The notes: generated by a model not told the origin, from the sequence alone. A stretch of 64,000 nucleotides of DNA from Allosaccharopolyspora coralli (GCF_009664835.1 NZ_CP045929.1:3658001-3722000), one strand, 5' to 3'; counted from the first letter of the stretch, positions 8,387 to 18,267 are shown. Numbers and translations are program-made.

Positions 8387-10026
8387 GACATCCGACGACC
8401 TTGGCGGCTCTGCTCCGCGAACTCGCCGAGCGTGATCCCGCAGCCGTGGTCGCGATCGACGCGGGTGTGTCCGATCCCGTCACGGTCAGCCGTCACGACC
8501 TGCACCGGCGCAGTGAGCAGTTGCGTGAGGACCTGCGTCAACGGGGGGTCGGTCAGGGCGATTGCGTGGCCGTGTGGCTGCCGAACTGGTCGGACACGCT
8601 CGTGTGGCAGTTCGCCGTCGCCGCGCTCGGCGCGCACGTGATCGGGGTGAACACGCGCTACAACGTCGACGAACTCACTCACGTGCTCGACAGGGCGCGA
8701 CCGATCGTGATCGCCGTCGCCCACGACTTCCACGGCCTGGACCTGCTCGGCACCCTCCGGACGGCGACGGCTCGCACCACGACATCGGCACCGTCGGTGG
8801 CGGTCGTAGCCGGTCCGTACAGGACTGCACCGGCCGAGACGGATCGCTACGACCTGGGCGCAGGAGCTTGGATCCCGTCCCCGCCCGACACGCCCCCGAC
8901 GACGTCCGCGGAGTCCGGCGGCCACGACCTCGCCGTGGCGTTCACGACCTCCGGCTCCACCGGGAAGCCGAAACTCGCCGCCCACACCGAATCGGCCGTC
9001 GTCGGCCACGCGTGCGACGACGCCGCGGGAATGGACGTACGGACCGGCGATGCCGTCCTCTGTGTGCTGCCGTTGTCCGGTGTCTTCGGGTTCAACACGG
9101 CCATGGCCGCGCTCGCAGGCGGCGCGGTGTGCGTGCTCGAACCGGTCTTCGACGACGTCACCGTCGTGGACGACATGGCCAGGCACGGCGTCACCCACGT
9201 CGTCGGGGCGGACGACATGCTGGTGCGTCTGCAGGACGCCTGGCGAGCTCGTCCTCGCGACCTGTCCAGCTGGCGATGGGCCGGGATGGCCGACTTCCTC
9301 GGCCGCTCGCACGAGATCGCCGAATGGGCGCGCGACGAGTTCGGCACCCGGACCACCGGTGTCTACGGTTCCTCGGAAGTGTTCGCGTTGACACTGTTCT
9401 GGCCACCCGACGAACCCGAACCGCGGCGCTGGAACGGCGGCGGTCGCCCGGTCTCCGCCGCGACCGAGGTCCGCGCCGTCGATCCCGTCACCGAGGACGC
9501 GGTGGCCGTCGGCGAACAGGGTGAACTACAACTGCGCGGTCCGACGGTCGTGGACGCCTACCTCGGTGACCCGCAGGCCGCGGCACGGTCGTTCACCACC
9601 GACGGATGGTTCCGGACCGGAGACTTCGCCGTGGTCTCCGCCGACGGCGCCGTCGACTACCGCGGCCGTATCGGCGACGCGCTCCGGCTGCGCGGATTCC
9701 TCGTGGACCCGGCCGAGATCGAGCATCGACTCGTCGAGCACGACGCCGTGCACACCGCCAAGGTCGTCGGCATCGACGGCCCTGACGGGGCCACGCTCGC
9801 CGTCGGCTACGTGGTTCCCGTGGACGAGTGCGAGGTCGATCCCGGCGAACTTCGCGACTGGTGCGGAGGCACGCTCGCCCGCTTCAAAGTTCCTTCCGAG
9901 ATCCACGTCATCCCGTCGATGCCGACGACCTCCGGCACCAACGGCAGCAAGATCCACGCGGCCACCCTGCGCGAATGGGCCCGCGCGCGACACACACCCG
10001 AACACTCCACGGAGGGGAGACGATGA
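8383..10026 (+). CDS. AMP-forming acyl-CoA ligase
   Basis: A 547-residue adenylate-forming enzyme of the ANL superfamily. Motifs in order are TTSGSTGKPKLAAH (P-loop), YGSSEV, GWFRTGDFA and YRGRIGDALRLRGF, then the C-terminal catalytic lysine region TNGSKIHAATLRE. It should activate a carboxylic acid to its CoA thioester through an acyl-adenylate. Both ends are coupled by ATGA overlaps. As part of the TetR-controlled operon it is the probable entry point of the pathway: the acid brought in by the MHS permease would be activated here. Chain length or ring preference cannot be judged. Confidence 0.9.
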   Translation: MRHPTTLAALLRELAERDPAAVVAIDAGVSDPVTVSRHDLHRRSEQLREDLRQRGVGQGDCVAVWLPNWSDTLVWQFAVAALGAHVIGVNTRYNVDELTHVLDRARPIVIAVAHDFHGLDLLGTLRTATARTTTSAPSVAVVAGPYRTAPAETDRYDLGAGAWIPSPPDTPPTTSAESGGHDLAVAFTTSGSTGKPKLAAHTESAVVGHACDDAAGMDVRTGDAVLCVLPLSGVFGFNTAMAALAGGAVCVLEPVFDDVTVVDDMARHGVTHVVGADDMLVRLQDAWRARPRDLSSWRWAGMADFLGRSHEIAEWARDEFGTRTTGVYGSSEVFALTLFWPPDEPEPRRWNGGGRPVSAATEVRAVDPVTEDAVAVGEQGELQLRGPTVVDAYLGDPQAAARSFTTDGWFRTGDFAVVSADGAVDYRGRIGDALRLRGFLVDPAEIEHRLVEHDAVHTAKVVGIDGPDGATLAVGYVVPVDECEVDPGELRDWCGGTLARFKVPSEIHVIPSMPTTSGTNGSKIHAATLREWARARHTPEHSTEGRR

Positions 10027-11243
10027 GCATCGACGCGGTGATCGTCGAGCCGGTCCGCACGCCAGTCGGACGCTACGGCGGCCAGTTCGCCCACCTCCCG
10101 GCGACCGACCTGGCAGCCGGAGTCATCGGCGCCGTGCTGGACCGGACGAGTGTGGCCCCCGAAGCCATCGACGACGTGGTGTTCGGACAGTGCTACCCGA
10201 ACGGCGAGGCACCGGCGATCGGGCGGGTCGCTGGGCTCGACGCGGGCCTGCCCGTGGAAGTGCCCGGACTGCAGCTCGACCGCCGCTGCGGATCGGGGCT
10301 GCAAGCGGTCATCGACGCTGCGATGCGGATCCAGACCGGCGTGGCCGACGTCGTCCTCGCCGGTGGCGCCGAAAGCATGAGCCGCGTCGAGTTCTACTCC
10401 GACCAGATGCGGTGGGGTGTCCGCGGCGGCGGCGTCGAACTCCACGACCGCCTCGCACGTGCCCGGGTGACCGCGGGCGGACGCAACCACCCGGTCCCGG
10501 CGGGCATGCTCGGCACTGCGGAGAACCTCCGACGGGAGTACGACATCGCGCGCGAGGAACAGGACGAACTCGCGCTGCAGTCCCACCGGCGCGCCGTCAC
10601 CGCTATCGACGAGGGCCGGTTCGACGACGAGATCGTCCCGGTGACCGTGCCCGGCACACGCGGCCGGGAAGGCACGGTCGTGGATCGCGACGAACATCCT
10701 CGCGCCGACACCACACTCGAATCACTGGCCGGATTGCGGCCGGTGATGGGCGGCGACGACCCGGACGCGACGGTCACCGCAGGCAACGCCAGCGGGCAGA
10801 ACGACGGCGCGGCCGCATGCCTGGTGATGAGCAGGCAGCGAGCCGAAGACCTCGGACTCGCGCCGTACGCGCGGTTGGTCACGTGGGCGGTCGCGGGGGT
10901 GGCACCGTGCCGAATGGGCATCGGCCCTGTCCCCGCCACCGAACAGGCCCTGGACCGGGCCGGGTTGTCCTGGGCGGAAATGGATCTCATCGAGCTGAAC
11001 GAAGCCTTCGCCTCGCAGGTCCTCGCCTGCACGCGAGAATGGGGCTTCGGCTCCGACGACTTCGAGCGGCTGAACGTCAACGGCTCGGGCATCTCCCTCG
11101 GCCACCCGGTCGGCGCGACCGGGGTGCGCATCCTCGCCACCCTCGCCCACGAGCTGCGGCGCAGGCAGGCGCGCTACGCCATGGAGACGATGTGCATCGG
11201 TGGCGGCCAAGGACTCGCCGCGATCTTCGAGGCGAGCGCATGA
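10023..11243 (+). CDS. Acetyl-CoA acyltransferase (thiolase)
   Basis: A 406-residue thiolase with the full triad: nucleophile Cys89 in DRRCGSGLQA, His361 in NGSGISLGHPVGATG, and Cys391 in ETMCIGGGQG. It performs the thiolytic cleavage of a 3-ketoacyl-CoA. The start overlaps the ligase stop in ATGA, and its own stop overlaps the next start the same way. Degradative rather than biosynthetic function is inferred from the neighbouring dehydrogenase and hydratase genes. No NAD-dependent 3-hydroxyacyl-CoA dehydrogenase is present in the operon. Confidence 0.93.
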   Translation: MSIDAVIVEPVRTPVGRYGGQFAHLPATDLAAGVIGAVLDRTSVAPEAIDDVVFGQCYPNGEAPAIGRVAGLDAGLPVEVPGLQLDRRCGSGLQAVIDAAMRIQTGVADVVLAGGAESMSRVEFYSDQMRWGVRGGGVELHDRLARARVTAGGRNHPVPAGMLGTAENLRREYDIAREEQDELALQSHRRAVTAIDEGRFDDEIVPVTVPGTRGREGTVVDRDEHPRADTTLESLAGLRPVMGGDDPDATVTAGNASGQNDGAAACLVMSRQRAEDLGLAPYARLVTWAVAGVAPCRMGIGPVPATEQALDRAGLSWAEMDLIELNEAFASQVLACTREWGFGSDDFERLNVNGSGISLGHPVGATGVRILATLAHELRRRQARYAMETMCIGGGQGLAAIFEASA

Positions 11244-12457
11244 GTTCCCGGCCCCTCACCGGTCTCCGCATCGTCGAGTGCGCCAGCTTCGTGGCGGGCC
11301 CGTCGGGCTGCCTGGCACTCGGTCAACTCGGTGCCGACGTCATCAAGGTCGTGCCACTCGGCGGCCCTGCCGACCAGTACCGCTGGCCGCTGGCACCGGA
11401 GGGGGAAAGCCTGTACTGGGCGGCGCTGAACCGGGGCAAACGATCGCTGGCGGTCGACCTGCGAAGCCACGCGGGCAAAGAACTCGTGACCGAGCTGATC
11501 ACCACCGACGGTCCCGACGCCGGGCTACTCGTCGACAACGTCGCCGGAAGTCGTTGGCTCTCGTACGAGGAGCTCTCCGCGCGGCGGCCCGACCTCGTCC
11601 ACCTCCACGTGCAAGGTCATCCCGACGGCAGACCGGCGGTCGACTACACGGTCAACGCCGACGTCGGAATCCCGACGATCACCGGTGGAGCCGACGCGCG
11701 CGGTCCGGTCAACCACGTGCTGCCCGCATGGGACCTGCTCACCGGGATGACGGCGGCCACCGGCTTGCTCGCGGCGCTGCGCGAGCGGGAGAAGACGGGC
11801 CGCGGCAGCTACCTCGAACTCGCGTTGGCCGACGTCGCCACCAGCGGAGTCGCCAACCTCGGCTGGCTGGCCGAAGCCGAGCAGCGCGGTGGTCCGCGCC
11901 CGCGACACGGCAACCATCTCTACGGCAGTTTCGGGGTGGACTTCACGACGCGCGACGACGCACACGTCATGGTCGTCGCGCTGACACCCGGGCACTGGCG
12001 AGGACTCTGCACCGCCACCGGAACGAGCGAGGTCTTCGCGGCGCTGGAACAGGCGCTGGACGCCGACCTCGCGCGCGAATCCGACCGCTACCGGCTGCGG
12101 GAGACGATCACAGCGATCCTGCGTCCCTGGTTCGCCGAACGCGACCTCGCGGAGGTCGCCGACCGGCTCGAGACCGGCGGGGTGTTGTGGAGCCGGTACC
12201 GCGAGATGGACGAGGTCGTCGCCGCACACGACCGTTCGGAGACGCCGTCCGTGCTCACCAGAGTGAACGAGCCCGGTATCGGCCGCACCGTCGCCGCCCG
12301 CCCGGCGTTGCGCTCGGGTGGAAGCTACGGCGAAGCCTCTGCCGCGCCTCGCCACGGTGAACACACCCACCAGGTGCTGGCCGAGGTGCTCGGACTCGCC
12401 GACCACCAGATCGGCAAGCTCCACCAGGACGGCGTGATCGACGCGGACCCGCGCTGA
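11240..12457 (+). CDS. CaiB/BaiF family class III CoA-transferase
   Basis: A 405-residue class III CoA-transferase. The N-terminus GLRIVECASFVAGPSGCLALGQLGADVIKV is cut here to its key parts: a G-A-D-V-I-K-V Rossmann segment and NRGKRSLAVDL. The probable catalytic aspartate is Asp198 in LALADVATSG, matching the formyl-CoA transferase position. It would move CoA between acids without ATP. Its presence beside an ATP-dependent ligase suggests either two acids that need activation or recycling of CoA from a product. It is the last gene of the operon, and a 9-bp stem hairpin overlaps its stop codon. Confidence 0.9.
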   Translation: MSSRPLTGLRIVECASFVAGPSGCLALGQLGADVIKVVPLGGPADQYRWPLAPEGESLYWAALNRGKRSLAVDLRSHAGKELVTELITTDGPDAGLLVDNVAGSRWLSYEELSARRPDLVHLHVQGHPDGRPAVDYTVNADVGIPTITGGADARGPVNHVLPAWDLLTGMTAATGLLAALREREKTGRGSYLELALADVATSGVANLGWLAEAEQRGGPRPRHGNHLYGSFGVDFTTRDDAHVMVVALTPGHWRGLCTATGTSEVFAALEQALDADLARESDRYRLRETITAILRPWFAERDLAEVADRLETGGVLWSRYREMDEVVAAHDRSETPSVLTRVNEPGIGRTVAARPALRSGGSYGEASAAPRHGEHTHQVLAEVLGLADHQIGKLHQDGVIDADPR

Positions 12458-12477
12458 GCGAGCTGCGGGCTCAGCGC
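12451..12477. terminator. Hairpin between convergent CoA-transferase and map genes
   Basis: GCGCTGAGC (12451-12459) and GCTCAGCGC (12469-12477) form a perfect 9-bp stem with a 9-base loop. It overlaps the CoA-transferase stop codon and lies 22 bp beyond the map stop, between two converging genes. There is no T-run, so it is a candidate bidirectional terminator only. Confidence 0.55.
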
Positions 12478-12498
12478 TGCGGGATCGATGCCCCTCAC

Positions 12499-13356
12499 TC
12501 AGAGCTGGGTGAGGATCTCGTTGCCGGTCTCGGTGATGAGGATGGTGTGCTCGAACTGGGCGGTCCAGCTCTTGTCCTGCGTGGTCACCGTCCAGCCGTC
12601 CTCCCACAGGTCGTGCTCGTGGGTGCCGAGGGTGATCATCGGCTCGATGGTGAACGTCATGCCCGGCTCGAGGACCGTCTGCACCGACGGGTCGTCGTAG
12701 TGCAGCACCACAAGTCCACTGTGGAACGAACGGCCGATGCCGTGACCCGTGAAGTCCCGGACCACGCCGTAGCCGAACCGCTTCGCGTAGGACTCGATGA
12801 CGCGACCGACCACGTTGAGTTGCCTGCCCGGCTTCGCGGCCTTGATCGCACGCATGGTCGCCTCGTGCGTGCGCTCGACGAGCAGCCGCACCTCTTCCGA
12901 GGTCTCCCCCGCGACGAACGTCGCGTTCGTGTCGCCGTGCACGCCGCCGATGTAGCCGGTGACGTCGACGTTGACGATGTCGCCGTCCTCGATCACCGTC
13001 GAGTCCGGGATGCCGTGGCAGATGACCTCGTTCAGCGACGTGCAGCACGACTTCGGGAATCCCCGGTATCCGAGCGTCGACGGGTAGGCGCCGTTGTCGA
13101 CGAAGAACTCGTGGACCACCCTGTCGATGTCGTCGGTGGTCGCACCCGGCACGACCGCCTTGCCCGCCTCGGCGAGCGCCTGCCCTGCCAGCCGGCCCGC
13201 GACGCGCATCGCCTCGATCACCTCGGGCGGCTGGACGTCCGGGTCCGTGTTGGGCGCAGGAGCCGGCTTGTCGACGTACTCCGGACGCACGATGCTCGAC
13301 GGCACCGGACGTCGCGGTGTCTGCTGACCTGGCTGCAAAGGGGCGCGTACCGGCAT
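12499..13356 (-). CDS. map: Type I methionine aminopeptidase
   Basis: Removes the initiator methionine from nascent proteins. The 285-residue protein has the five metal ligands Asp131, Asp142, His205 (TGHGIG), Glu238 (TIEPM) and Glu269 (QFEHT). It has the N-terminal extension of about 40 residues with a PxxP-like stretch seen in mycobacterial MapB. ATG 13356 gives [10 protein letters not shown], comparable to actinobacterial MapB starts; a GTG three codons earlier (13365) is possible. It sits downstream of the lipoprotein PBP gene, the order seen in Mycobacterium. A palindromic repeat (13419-13450) lies in the 189-bp gap upstream. Confidence 0.96.
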   Translation of the reverse strand: MPVRAPLQPGQQTPRRPVPSSIVRPEYVDKPAPAPNTDPDVQPPEVIEAMRVAGRLAGQALAEAGKAVVPGATTDDIDRVVHEFFVDNGAYPSTLGYRGFPKSCCTSLNEVICHGIPDSTVIEDGDIVNVDVTGYIGGVHGDTNATFVAGETSEEVRLLVERTHEATMRAIKAAKPGRQLNVVGRVIESYAKRFGYGVVRDFTGHGIGRSFHSGLVVLHYDDPSVQTVLEPGMTFTIEPMITLGTHEHDLWEDGWTVTTQDKSWTAQFEHTILITETGNEILTQL

Positions 13357-13418
13357 AACCCTCACTCTAGAACGTCGTCACCACCCGACGGCGCTGCCCG
13401 GCCCCCTCCCGCACCTCG

Positions 13419-13476
13419 GGGGTGGCAAATTCGCGCGAATTTGCCACCCCGTTGTCCACAGGGTGCGGAGTTGTCC
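13419..13476. repeat. Intergenic palindrome plus DnaA-box-like tail, copy 1
   Basis: A perfect 32-nt palindrome (13419-13450, centre AATTCGC/GCGAATT) is followed by TTGTCCACA (13452-13460) and the segment 13455-13476. The same palindrome (30 nt) and a 22-nt identical tail recur at 52008-52064, so this is a repeated element and not a simple terminator. TTGTCCACA matches the actinobacterial DnaA-box consensus. It lies between the map start and the PBP stop. Confidence 0.8.
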
Positions 13477-13545
13477 CCACCCTGGCGGGTGTTGCCGGGG
13501 GTGCCGGCGAAGCTCGAACTCACCGTCGGATGTGATTTCGGGCAC

Positions 13546-15375
13546 TCACGGGGCGCTGTCGAGGAAGTCCTTCGCCAGGTCCACGGCAGGGCCCGACTCA
13601 CCCGCGTCCGTGATGAGCACCGCGAACGCCAGGTCCCCCCGGTAGCCGACGAACCAGCCGTGCGAACGCTCGCCGTCCCCGTACTGGGCGGTGCCGGTCT
13701 TGCCCGCGACGTCTCCCGACCCCTGGAGCTGGGTCGCCGTCCCGGAACGCACGACCTCACGCATCATCGGCCGCAGCTGGTCCAGCGTGCGCTGAGGCGG
13801 GGGCTCGGGCTGCGCGTCGGCCTGGGTCTCGGTGCCCTCGATCAACGTCGGAGACGGCATTCGGCCGTTGGCCACCGTCGAGGTCGCCAGCGCCATGCCG
13901 AACGGGCTGGCCAGGACCGTGCCCTGCCCGAACGCGTTCGCCGCCTTCGCCGTCGTCGTCTCCGGCGGCGGCACCTTCCCCGTGATCGTCGTCGCCCCCG
14001 GCATCACGAAGTCCACCCCGAGCCCGAGCTGCTGAGCGGCATCCGGCAGGGCGTTCGGCGGCAGATCAACGCCGAGCTGGGCGAACGTCGTGTTGCACGA
14101 GCGGGCGAACGCTTGCGTCAGCGGCACCGTCCCGAGCTCGAAGTCCTTGTCGTTGGGGACCGTGCGCCCGTCGAAGACTTTCGACCGCGGGCAGTCCACC
14201 GGCGCGTCCGCGGTGACCCGGCCGCTCGACAACGCCGCCGACGCGGTGACGATCTTGAACGTCGACCCGGGCGGGTACTGCCCGGTGAGCGCCGGTGTCC
14301 CCTGCGCGTCGGCAGGCTGGTTCTGCGCGACGGCGAGCACGTCTCCGCTCGACGGCTGCATCGCCACCACCATCGCCGCCTGCGGCACCGGGTCGACAGC
14401 CTGCTCGGCCGCCCGCTGCACCTGGTCGCTCAACGTCGTGGTGACCGGCGCGGCAGGCTTCGGCCGCTGCTCCTGCAACGACTGCACCGCAGCGCCCTGC
14501 GCGTCGACGATCGACACCGACCAACCCGCGTTGCGTTCGAGCTGCTCGTCGACGTGTTGCGCGATACCCGAGAGCACCTGCGTCCCGTACTCGCGGTCGT
14601 CGGCGAGCAGCTTCGACTGCGCCGGGAACGACACTCCCGGCAACTCGGAGATCTGCCCCCGCACGCGGTCGTAGTCCTCCGCCCGCAACTGCGCCACCAC
14701 GTACGCCTGACCGTCGGGAGTCTCGTTCACCCCGGAGAGGATCGAGTCACGGGTGATTCGGGGATCGACCTGCCCGAGCGCGCTGCCGAGTTCGCCCGCC
14801 ACCGCGGACACGTCGCCGGCCGCGGCGGGGTCGAGCGCCACGGACACGAGCGTCTGCGGGCGCATCAGCTCCACTCCGTTGCGGCCTCGCAACGGCTGCG
14901 GATCCGCCTTGAGCGCGTCGAACCGAAGCGACTGCCCCTCCTGCAGCTCGGGGTGGATCGCCGAGGGTTCCCACTGGACTTTCCAGCCGCCGGGTCCCTG
15001 CTCCTGTTCCTGGAGCCGCACGGACCCCTCATAGCTCCAGACCTGGTTGTTGCCGAAGTCCCATGCGATGTCGAACGTCGCACGCACCGGTCCGTCACCG
15101 CCCTCGGCGGAGACGTCCTTGACCGTGGTGCGCACCGACTCCGGCGACAGTGACCGGCGGGTGGACTCCAGTGCTCGGCGGGCAGCATCCGGATTCGTGG
15201 TCTGCTGCGCGGCACCGGCGTCGTCCCCGGCCGCCACCGATTGCAGGTACGACTCGGCGACGTCATCGGCGGAGGGGCCTTGCTCGAACACACCGCACCC
15301 CGCCACCGGGGCCAGCAGCAGCAACACCACCAGCAACCGGGTCAGCGGGCTGCGACGACTCTGCGGATCAGACAC
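13546..15375 (-). CDS. Lipoprotein penicillin-binding protein (class B transpeptidase, MecA-N domain)
   Basis: A 609-residue membrane-anchored D,D-transpeptidase. The N-terminus has a hydrophobic segment and lipobox LAPVAGC with Cys27. Residues of about 30-150 form an NTF2-like MecA-N domain, then a dimerisation region, then the transpeptidase with S371-T-F-K374, SCN (426-428) and KTG (559-561). It is the likely counterpart of the M. tuberculosis lipoprotein PBP Rv2864c, which also lies upstream of mapB. It should cross-link peptidoglycan outside the membrane. The gap to map (13357-13545) holds the repeat described there. Start ATG 15375 gives a normal signal peptide. Confidence 0.93.
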   Translation of the reverse strand: MSDPQSRRSPLTRLLVVLLLLAPVAGCGVFEQGPSADDVAESYLQSVAAGDDAGAAQQTTNPDAARRALESTRRSLSPESVRTTVKDVSAEGGDGPVRATFDIAWDFGNNQVWSYEGSVRLQEQEQGPGGWKVQWEPSAIHPELQEGQSLRFDALKADPQPLRGRNGVELMRPQTLVSVALDPAAAGDVSAVAGELGSALGQVDPRITRDSILSGVNETPDGQAYVVAQLRAEDYDRVRGQISELPGVSFPAQSKLLADDREYGTQVLSGIAQHVDEQLERNAGWSVSIVDAQGAAVQSLQEQRPKPAAPVTTTLSDQVQRAAEQAVDPVPQAAMVVAMQPSSGDVLAVAQNQPADAQGTPALTGQYPPGSTFKIVTASAALSSGRVTADAPVDCPRSKVFDGRTVPNDKDFELGTVPLTQAFARSCNTTFAQLGVDLPPNALPDAAQQLGLGVDFVMPGATTITGKVPPPETTTAKAANAFGQGTVLASPFGMALATSTVANGRMPSPTLIEGTETQADAQPEPPPQRTLDQLRPMMREVVRSGTATQLQGSGDVAGKTGTAQYGDGERSHGWFVGYRGDLAFAVLITDAGESGPAVDLAKDFLDSAP

Positions 15376-15447
15376 GACGCGTAGTATGCCTAAGATCCAT
15401 GCGGCCGGTCACGGTCCGGTCCGCCGAAAGGACTCGCGGCCCGCGTC

Positions 15448-15903
15448 ATGACCTTCGTTCCAGCCGGTTTCGTTCCACCACGCGCCTTCGCCACGGCCGA
15501 GTTCGTGCTGGCGCCGCTCGGTCCCGAACACAACGAAGCCGACCATGCGGCGTGGACCTCGAGCATCGACCACGTCCGGCGCACACCCGGTTTCCCGTTA
15601 CGGGACGGCTGGCCGCCGCAGGACGGCATGGGGCTCGACGCGAACCTCGCCGATCTCCGCAAGCACGCCGAGGACTTCGGGAAGCACCGGGGTTTCACGT
15701 TCACCGTGCTCGACGCCGAAGACGCCGCCGACGTGATCGGGTGCGTGTACGTGTATCCGGCGGAGGGCGATGCCACCGTGGCCCACGCGCGCTCATGGGT
15801 GCGCGCAGACCGGGCGGACATGGACCTGCCGCTCCGGCATGCGGTGCACGAGTGGCTGAGGTCCGAATGGTGCTTCGGCACGATCCGCTACGACGGGCTC
15901 TAG
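15448..15903 (+). CDS. Small GNAT-like N-acetyltransferase domain protein
   Basis: A 151-residue protein with a probable GNAT fold: FTFTVLDAEDAADVIGCVYVYP is shortened here to its core, VIGCVYVYP, followed by ARSWVRADRADMDLP and a C-terminal amphipathic helix. It lacks a clear acetyl-CoA Q/R-x-x-G-x-G/A loop, so activity is uncertain. It is one of the few plus-strand genes in this block, lies 72 bp from the divergent PBP start, and reads toward the minus-strand GNAT gene. Substrate unknown; the family call is moderate. Confidence 0.65.
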   Translation: MTFVPAGFVPPRAFATAEFVLAPLGPEHNEADHAAWTSSIDHVRRTPGFPLRDGWPPQDGMGLDANLADLRKHAEDFGKHRGFTFTVLDAEDAADVIGCVYVYPAEGDATVAHARSWVRADRADMDLPLRHAVHEWLRSEWCFGTIRYDGL

Positions 15904-15966
15904 GCCTCGATGCTGGCTCTCGTCGGCGGGGCCGTCGCTTCCCAGAGTGAGATCAACGGCAGGCGC

Positions 15967-16797
15967 TCAGAACAGGACGGTGGCGAACACGCCGCGTTCC
16001 TCGAAGCCGATCTTGCGGTAGGCGATCCGCGCGGCGACGTTGAACCCGTTGACGTACAGGCTCGCGGTCCGGCCGATCGCCGACAACCGCTCCGCCACCG
16101 CCGCGGTTCCGCGGGTGCCGAGGCCACAACTACGCCGGTCCGGATGCACCCACACGCCCTGGATCTGCCCCACCGAACGCGACAACGCCCCGATCTCGGC
16201 CTTGAACACCACCTCGTCGCCGTCGAATCGGGCGAACGCGCGACCACCCGCGATCAGCTCGGCCACCCGAGCGCGGTAGCCGGCGGCTCCACCGTTCGCG
16301 CACGGGTCGATGCCCACCTCCTCGGTGAACATCGCGATCGCGGCAGGCAGGTAACGGTCCAGCTCGTCCGGCCGAACCCGGCGTACCAGCGGATCCGGGT
16401 CGACCTGCGGGGGCGTGTCGAGCACCATCACCGGCTGCTCCGGGCGGATCTCCCGCGGCGGTCCCCAACCCGATGCCAGCTCGCTCCACAGGCCCAGAAC
16501 CTGCTCCGAGGGGCCGACCAGCGAGGAACACACGCGGCGGCGACTCAGCGCGCGGTCGGCGAAGGCGCGCATCGCGGTGGCGTCACCCTGCAACGGGATG
16601 AGGTTGACGCCGGAGAAGCACAGGCCGTCGAGTCCGCCGAAACCCCACAGTTCACCGCCGAGCCGCCACGGGTGCAGCCCGGCGGTCTCGAAGCGGGCGG
16701 CCACCATGCACGCGGCGACGGGATCGGCCTCGAGAACGGACCGAACCTCTCGCGCGTCACTGTCCTCGAGCAACCGCGCCCCGGCGAGCTTCAGCAC
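15967..16797 (-). CDS. GNAT-family acetyltransferase upstream of map/PBP and downstream of ispG
   Basis: A protein of about 276 residues whose C-terminal half is a GNAT domain: IQGVWVHPDRRSCGLGTRG contains the R-S-C-G-L-G acetyl-CoA loop, followed by LYVNGFNVAARIAYRKIGFE. The N-terminal half (ADPVAACMVAARFE..., GGELWGFGG...) matches the DUF4081-like region of actinobacterial homologs such as M. tuberculosis Rv2867c, which is also next to ispG. The GTG at 16797 was chosen because it precedes the conserved region by a few residues; an open frame to 16887 is an alternative. The substrate is unknown. Confidence 0.82.
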   Translation of the reverse strand: MLKLAGARLLEDSDAREVRSVLEADPVAACMVAARFETAGLHPWRLGGELWGFGGLDGLCFSGVNLIPLQGDATAMRAFADRALSRRRVCSSLVGPSEQVLGLWSELASGWGPPREIRPEQPVMVLDTPPQVDPDPLVRRVRPDELDRYLPAAIAMFTEEVGIDPCANGGAAGYRARVAELIAGGRAFARFDGDEVVFKAEIGALSRSVGQIQGVWVHPDRRSCGLGTRGTAAVAERLSAIGRTASLYVNGFNVAARIAYRKIGFEERGVFATVLF

Positions 16798-16928
16798 GGA
16801 GCAAGAGTGCCAGACGACCCGGAGGGTGCGCTCTCCCGCCCTCGGACAGTGGCGGGAACTGCCGACGCCATCACCCGAAAAGGGCAAGACCTGCGCCCGG
16901 CGCCGGGCGACAGCGGTGCCGCCTGCGA

Positions 16929-18077
16929 TCAGCCGACGGTGACGCTGGGTGCCTCACCCGTGGTTTCGTCCATGTCCTCGGCGATGCGCGAGGCTTCCTC
17001 GATCAGCGTCTCGACGATCTGCGCCTCGGGAACGGTCTTGATGACCTCGCCCTTGACGAAGATCTGGCCCTTGCCGTTACCGGAAGCCACCCCGAGGTCG
17101 GCCTCGCGAGCCTCGCCGGGACCGTTGACGACACAGCCCATCACGGCCACGCGCAGCGGCACCTCCATGCCTTCCAGACCAGCGGTGACCTCGTCGGCGA
17201 GCTTGTAGACGTCGACCTGCGCGCGCCCGCACGACGGGCAGGAGACGATCTCGAGCTTGCGGGGGCGCAGGTTCAGCGACTGCAGGATCTGGGTGCCGAC
17301 CTTGATCTCCTCGACCGGCGGCGCGGACAGCGACACCCGGATCGTGTCGCCGATGCCCTGCCGCAACAGCGCGCCGAACGCGACGGCCGACTTCACGGTG
17401 CCCTGGAACGCAGGCCCGGCCTCGGTGACGCCGAGGTGCAGCGGGTAGTCGCACTGCTCGGCGAGCAGCTCGTAGGCGCGCACCATCACGACCGGGTCGT
17501 TGTGCTTGACGGAGATTTTGATGTCGTGGAAGTCGTGTTCCCCGAACAGGCTCGCCTCCCACAGCGCCGACTCGGCCAGCGCCTCGGGAGTGGCCTTGCC
17601 GTGCTTCTCCAACAACCGCTTGTCCAGCGACCCGGCGTTGACGCCGATCCGGATCGGCGTGCCGTGGTCCTTCGCGGCCTGCGCGATCTCCTTGACCTGG
17701 TCGTCGAACTTGCGGATGTTGCCCGGGTTGACGCGGACGGCCGCACAGCCCGCCTCGATGGCGGCGAAGACGTACTTCGGCTGGAAGTGGATGTCGGCGA
17801 TGACCGGGATCTTCGACTTCTGCGCGATGATCGGGAGCGCTTCGGCATCGTCCGATGTGGGGCAGGCGACCCGGACGATGTCGCAACCGGACGCCGTCAG
17901 CTCCGCGATCTGCTGGAGGGTGCCGTTGATGTCGGTGGTGTTGGTCGTCGTCATCGACTGGACCGAGATCGGGTGATCGCTGCCCACTCCGACCGGACCG
18001 ACCTGCAACTGCCGGGTCGTGCGGCGCTCGCTCAAGGTCGGTGCCGGCGTGCCGGGCATACCCAGATCGATGGTCAT
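16929..18077 (-). CDS. ispG: 4-hydroxy-3-methylbut-2-enyl diphosphate synthase (flavodoxin/ferredoxin-dependent)
   Basis: Sixth committed enzyme of the MEP isoprenoid pathway, converting MEcPP to HMBPP with a [4Fe-4S] cluster. The 382-residue protein has the N-terminal TIM barrel ([34 protein letters not shown]) and C-terminal cluster-binding cysteines in SCPSCGR and [14 protein letters not shown] 18077 has GGAGAG about 8 bases upstream. It is on the same strand and in the same order as rseP and dxr, as in mycobacteria, and 239 bp separate it from rseP. That gap contains a 44-nt palindrome. Confidence 0.97.
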   Translation of the reverse strand: MTIDLGMPGTPAPTLSERRTTRQLQVGPVGVGSDHPISVQSMTTTNTTDINGTLQQIAELTASGCDIVRVACPTSDDAEALPIIAQKSKIPVIADIHFQPKYVFAAIEAGCAAVRVNPGNIRKFDDQVKEIAQAAKDHGTPIRIGVNAGSLDKRLLEKHGKATPEALAESALWEASLFGEHDFHDIKISVKHNDPVVMVRAYELLAEQCDYPLHLGVTEAGPAFQGTVKSAVAFGALLRQGIGDTIRVSLSAPPVEEIKVGTQILQSLNLRPRKLEIVSCPSCGRAQVDVYKLADEVTAGLEGMEVPLRVAVMGCVVNGPGEAREADLGVASGNGKGQIFVKGEVIKTVPEAQIVETLIEEASRIAEDMDETTGEAPSVTVG

Positions 18078-18223
18078 CGGGTTCTCTCCACCTTCGGCTG
18101 TGCTCGGATGCCTGTCCCCGTGCGCGGTGGGGTGCCGCGTCGGGCCTCAGCCGCTCTCCACAATACCGGCGACCCCCTCGCACCCCGCGCTCCCGGCACC
18201 TGCGTCCTGCGTCACCCCGGCAC

Positions 18224-18267
18224 GCGTGAGCCTTTTTGGTGCCTATAGCAACCACAAAGGCTCACGC
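18224..18267. repeat. 44-nt palindromic terminator-like repeat, copy 1 (diverged)
   Basis: Outer arms GCGTGAGCCTTT and AAAGGCTCACGC are perfectly complementary (12 bp); the inner TTGGTG...CAACCA part is imperfect. Same family and length as 56973-57016 and 61438-61481. It lies 49 bp past the rseP stop, so it can act as a terminator for rseP ahead of ispG. Confidence 0.85.

Noticed and set aside
9521-11239. Extension of the CoA-transferase open frame giving a 978-residue fusion
   Set aside because: The added part overlaps the ligase and thiolase genes in another frame; the ATGA start at 11240 is the natural one.
18224-18267. Short open frames starting in the 44-nt palindromes (reading ATKKxHA)
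   Set aside because: They come from the repeat itself and continue into unrelated frames of neighbouring genes.
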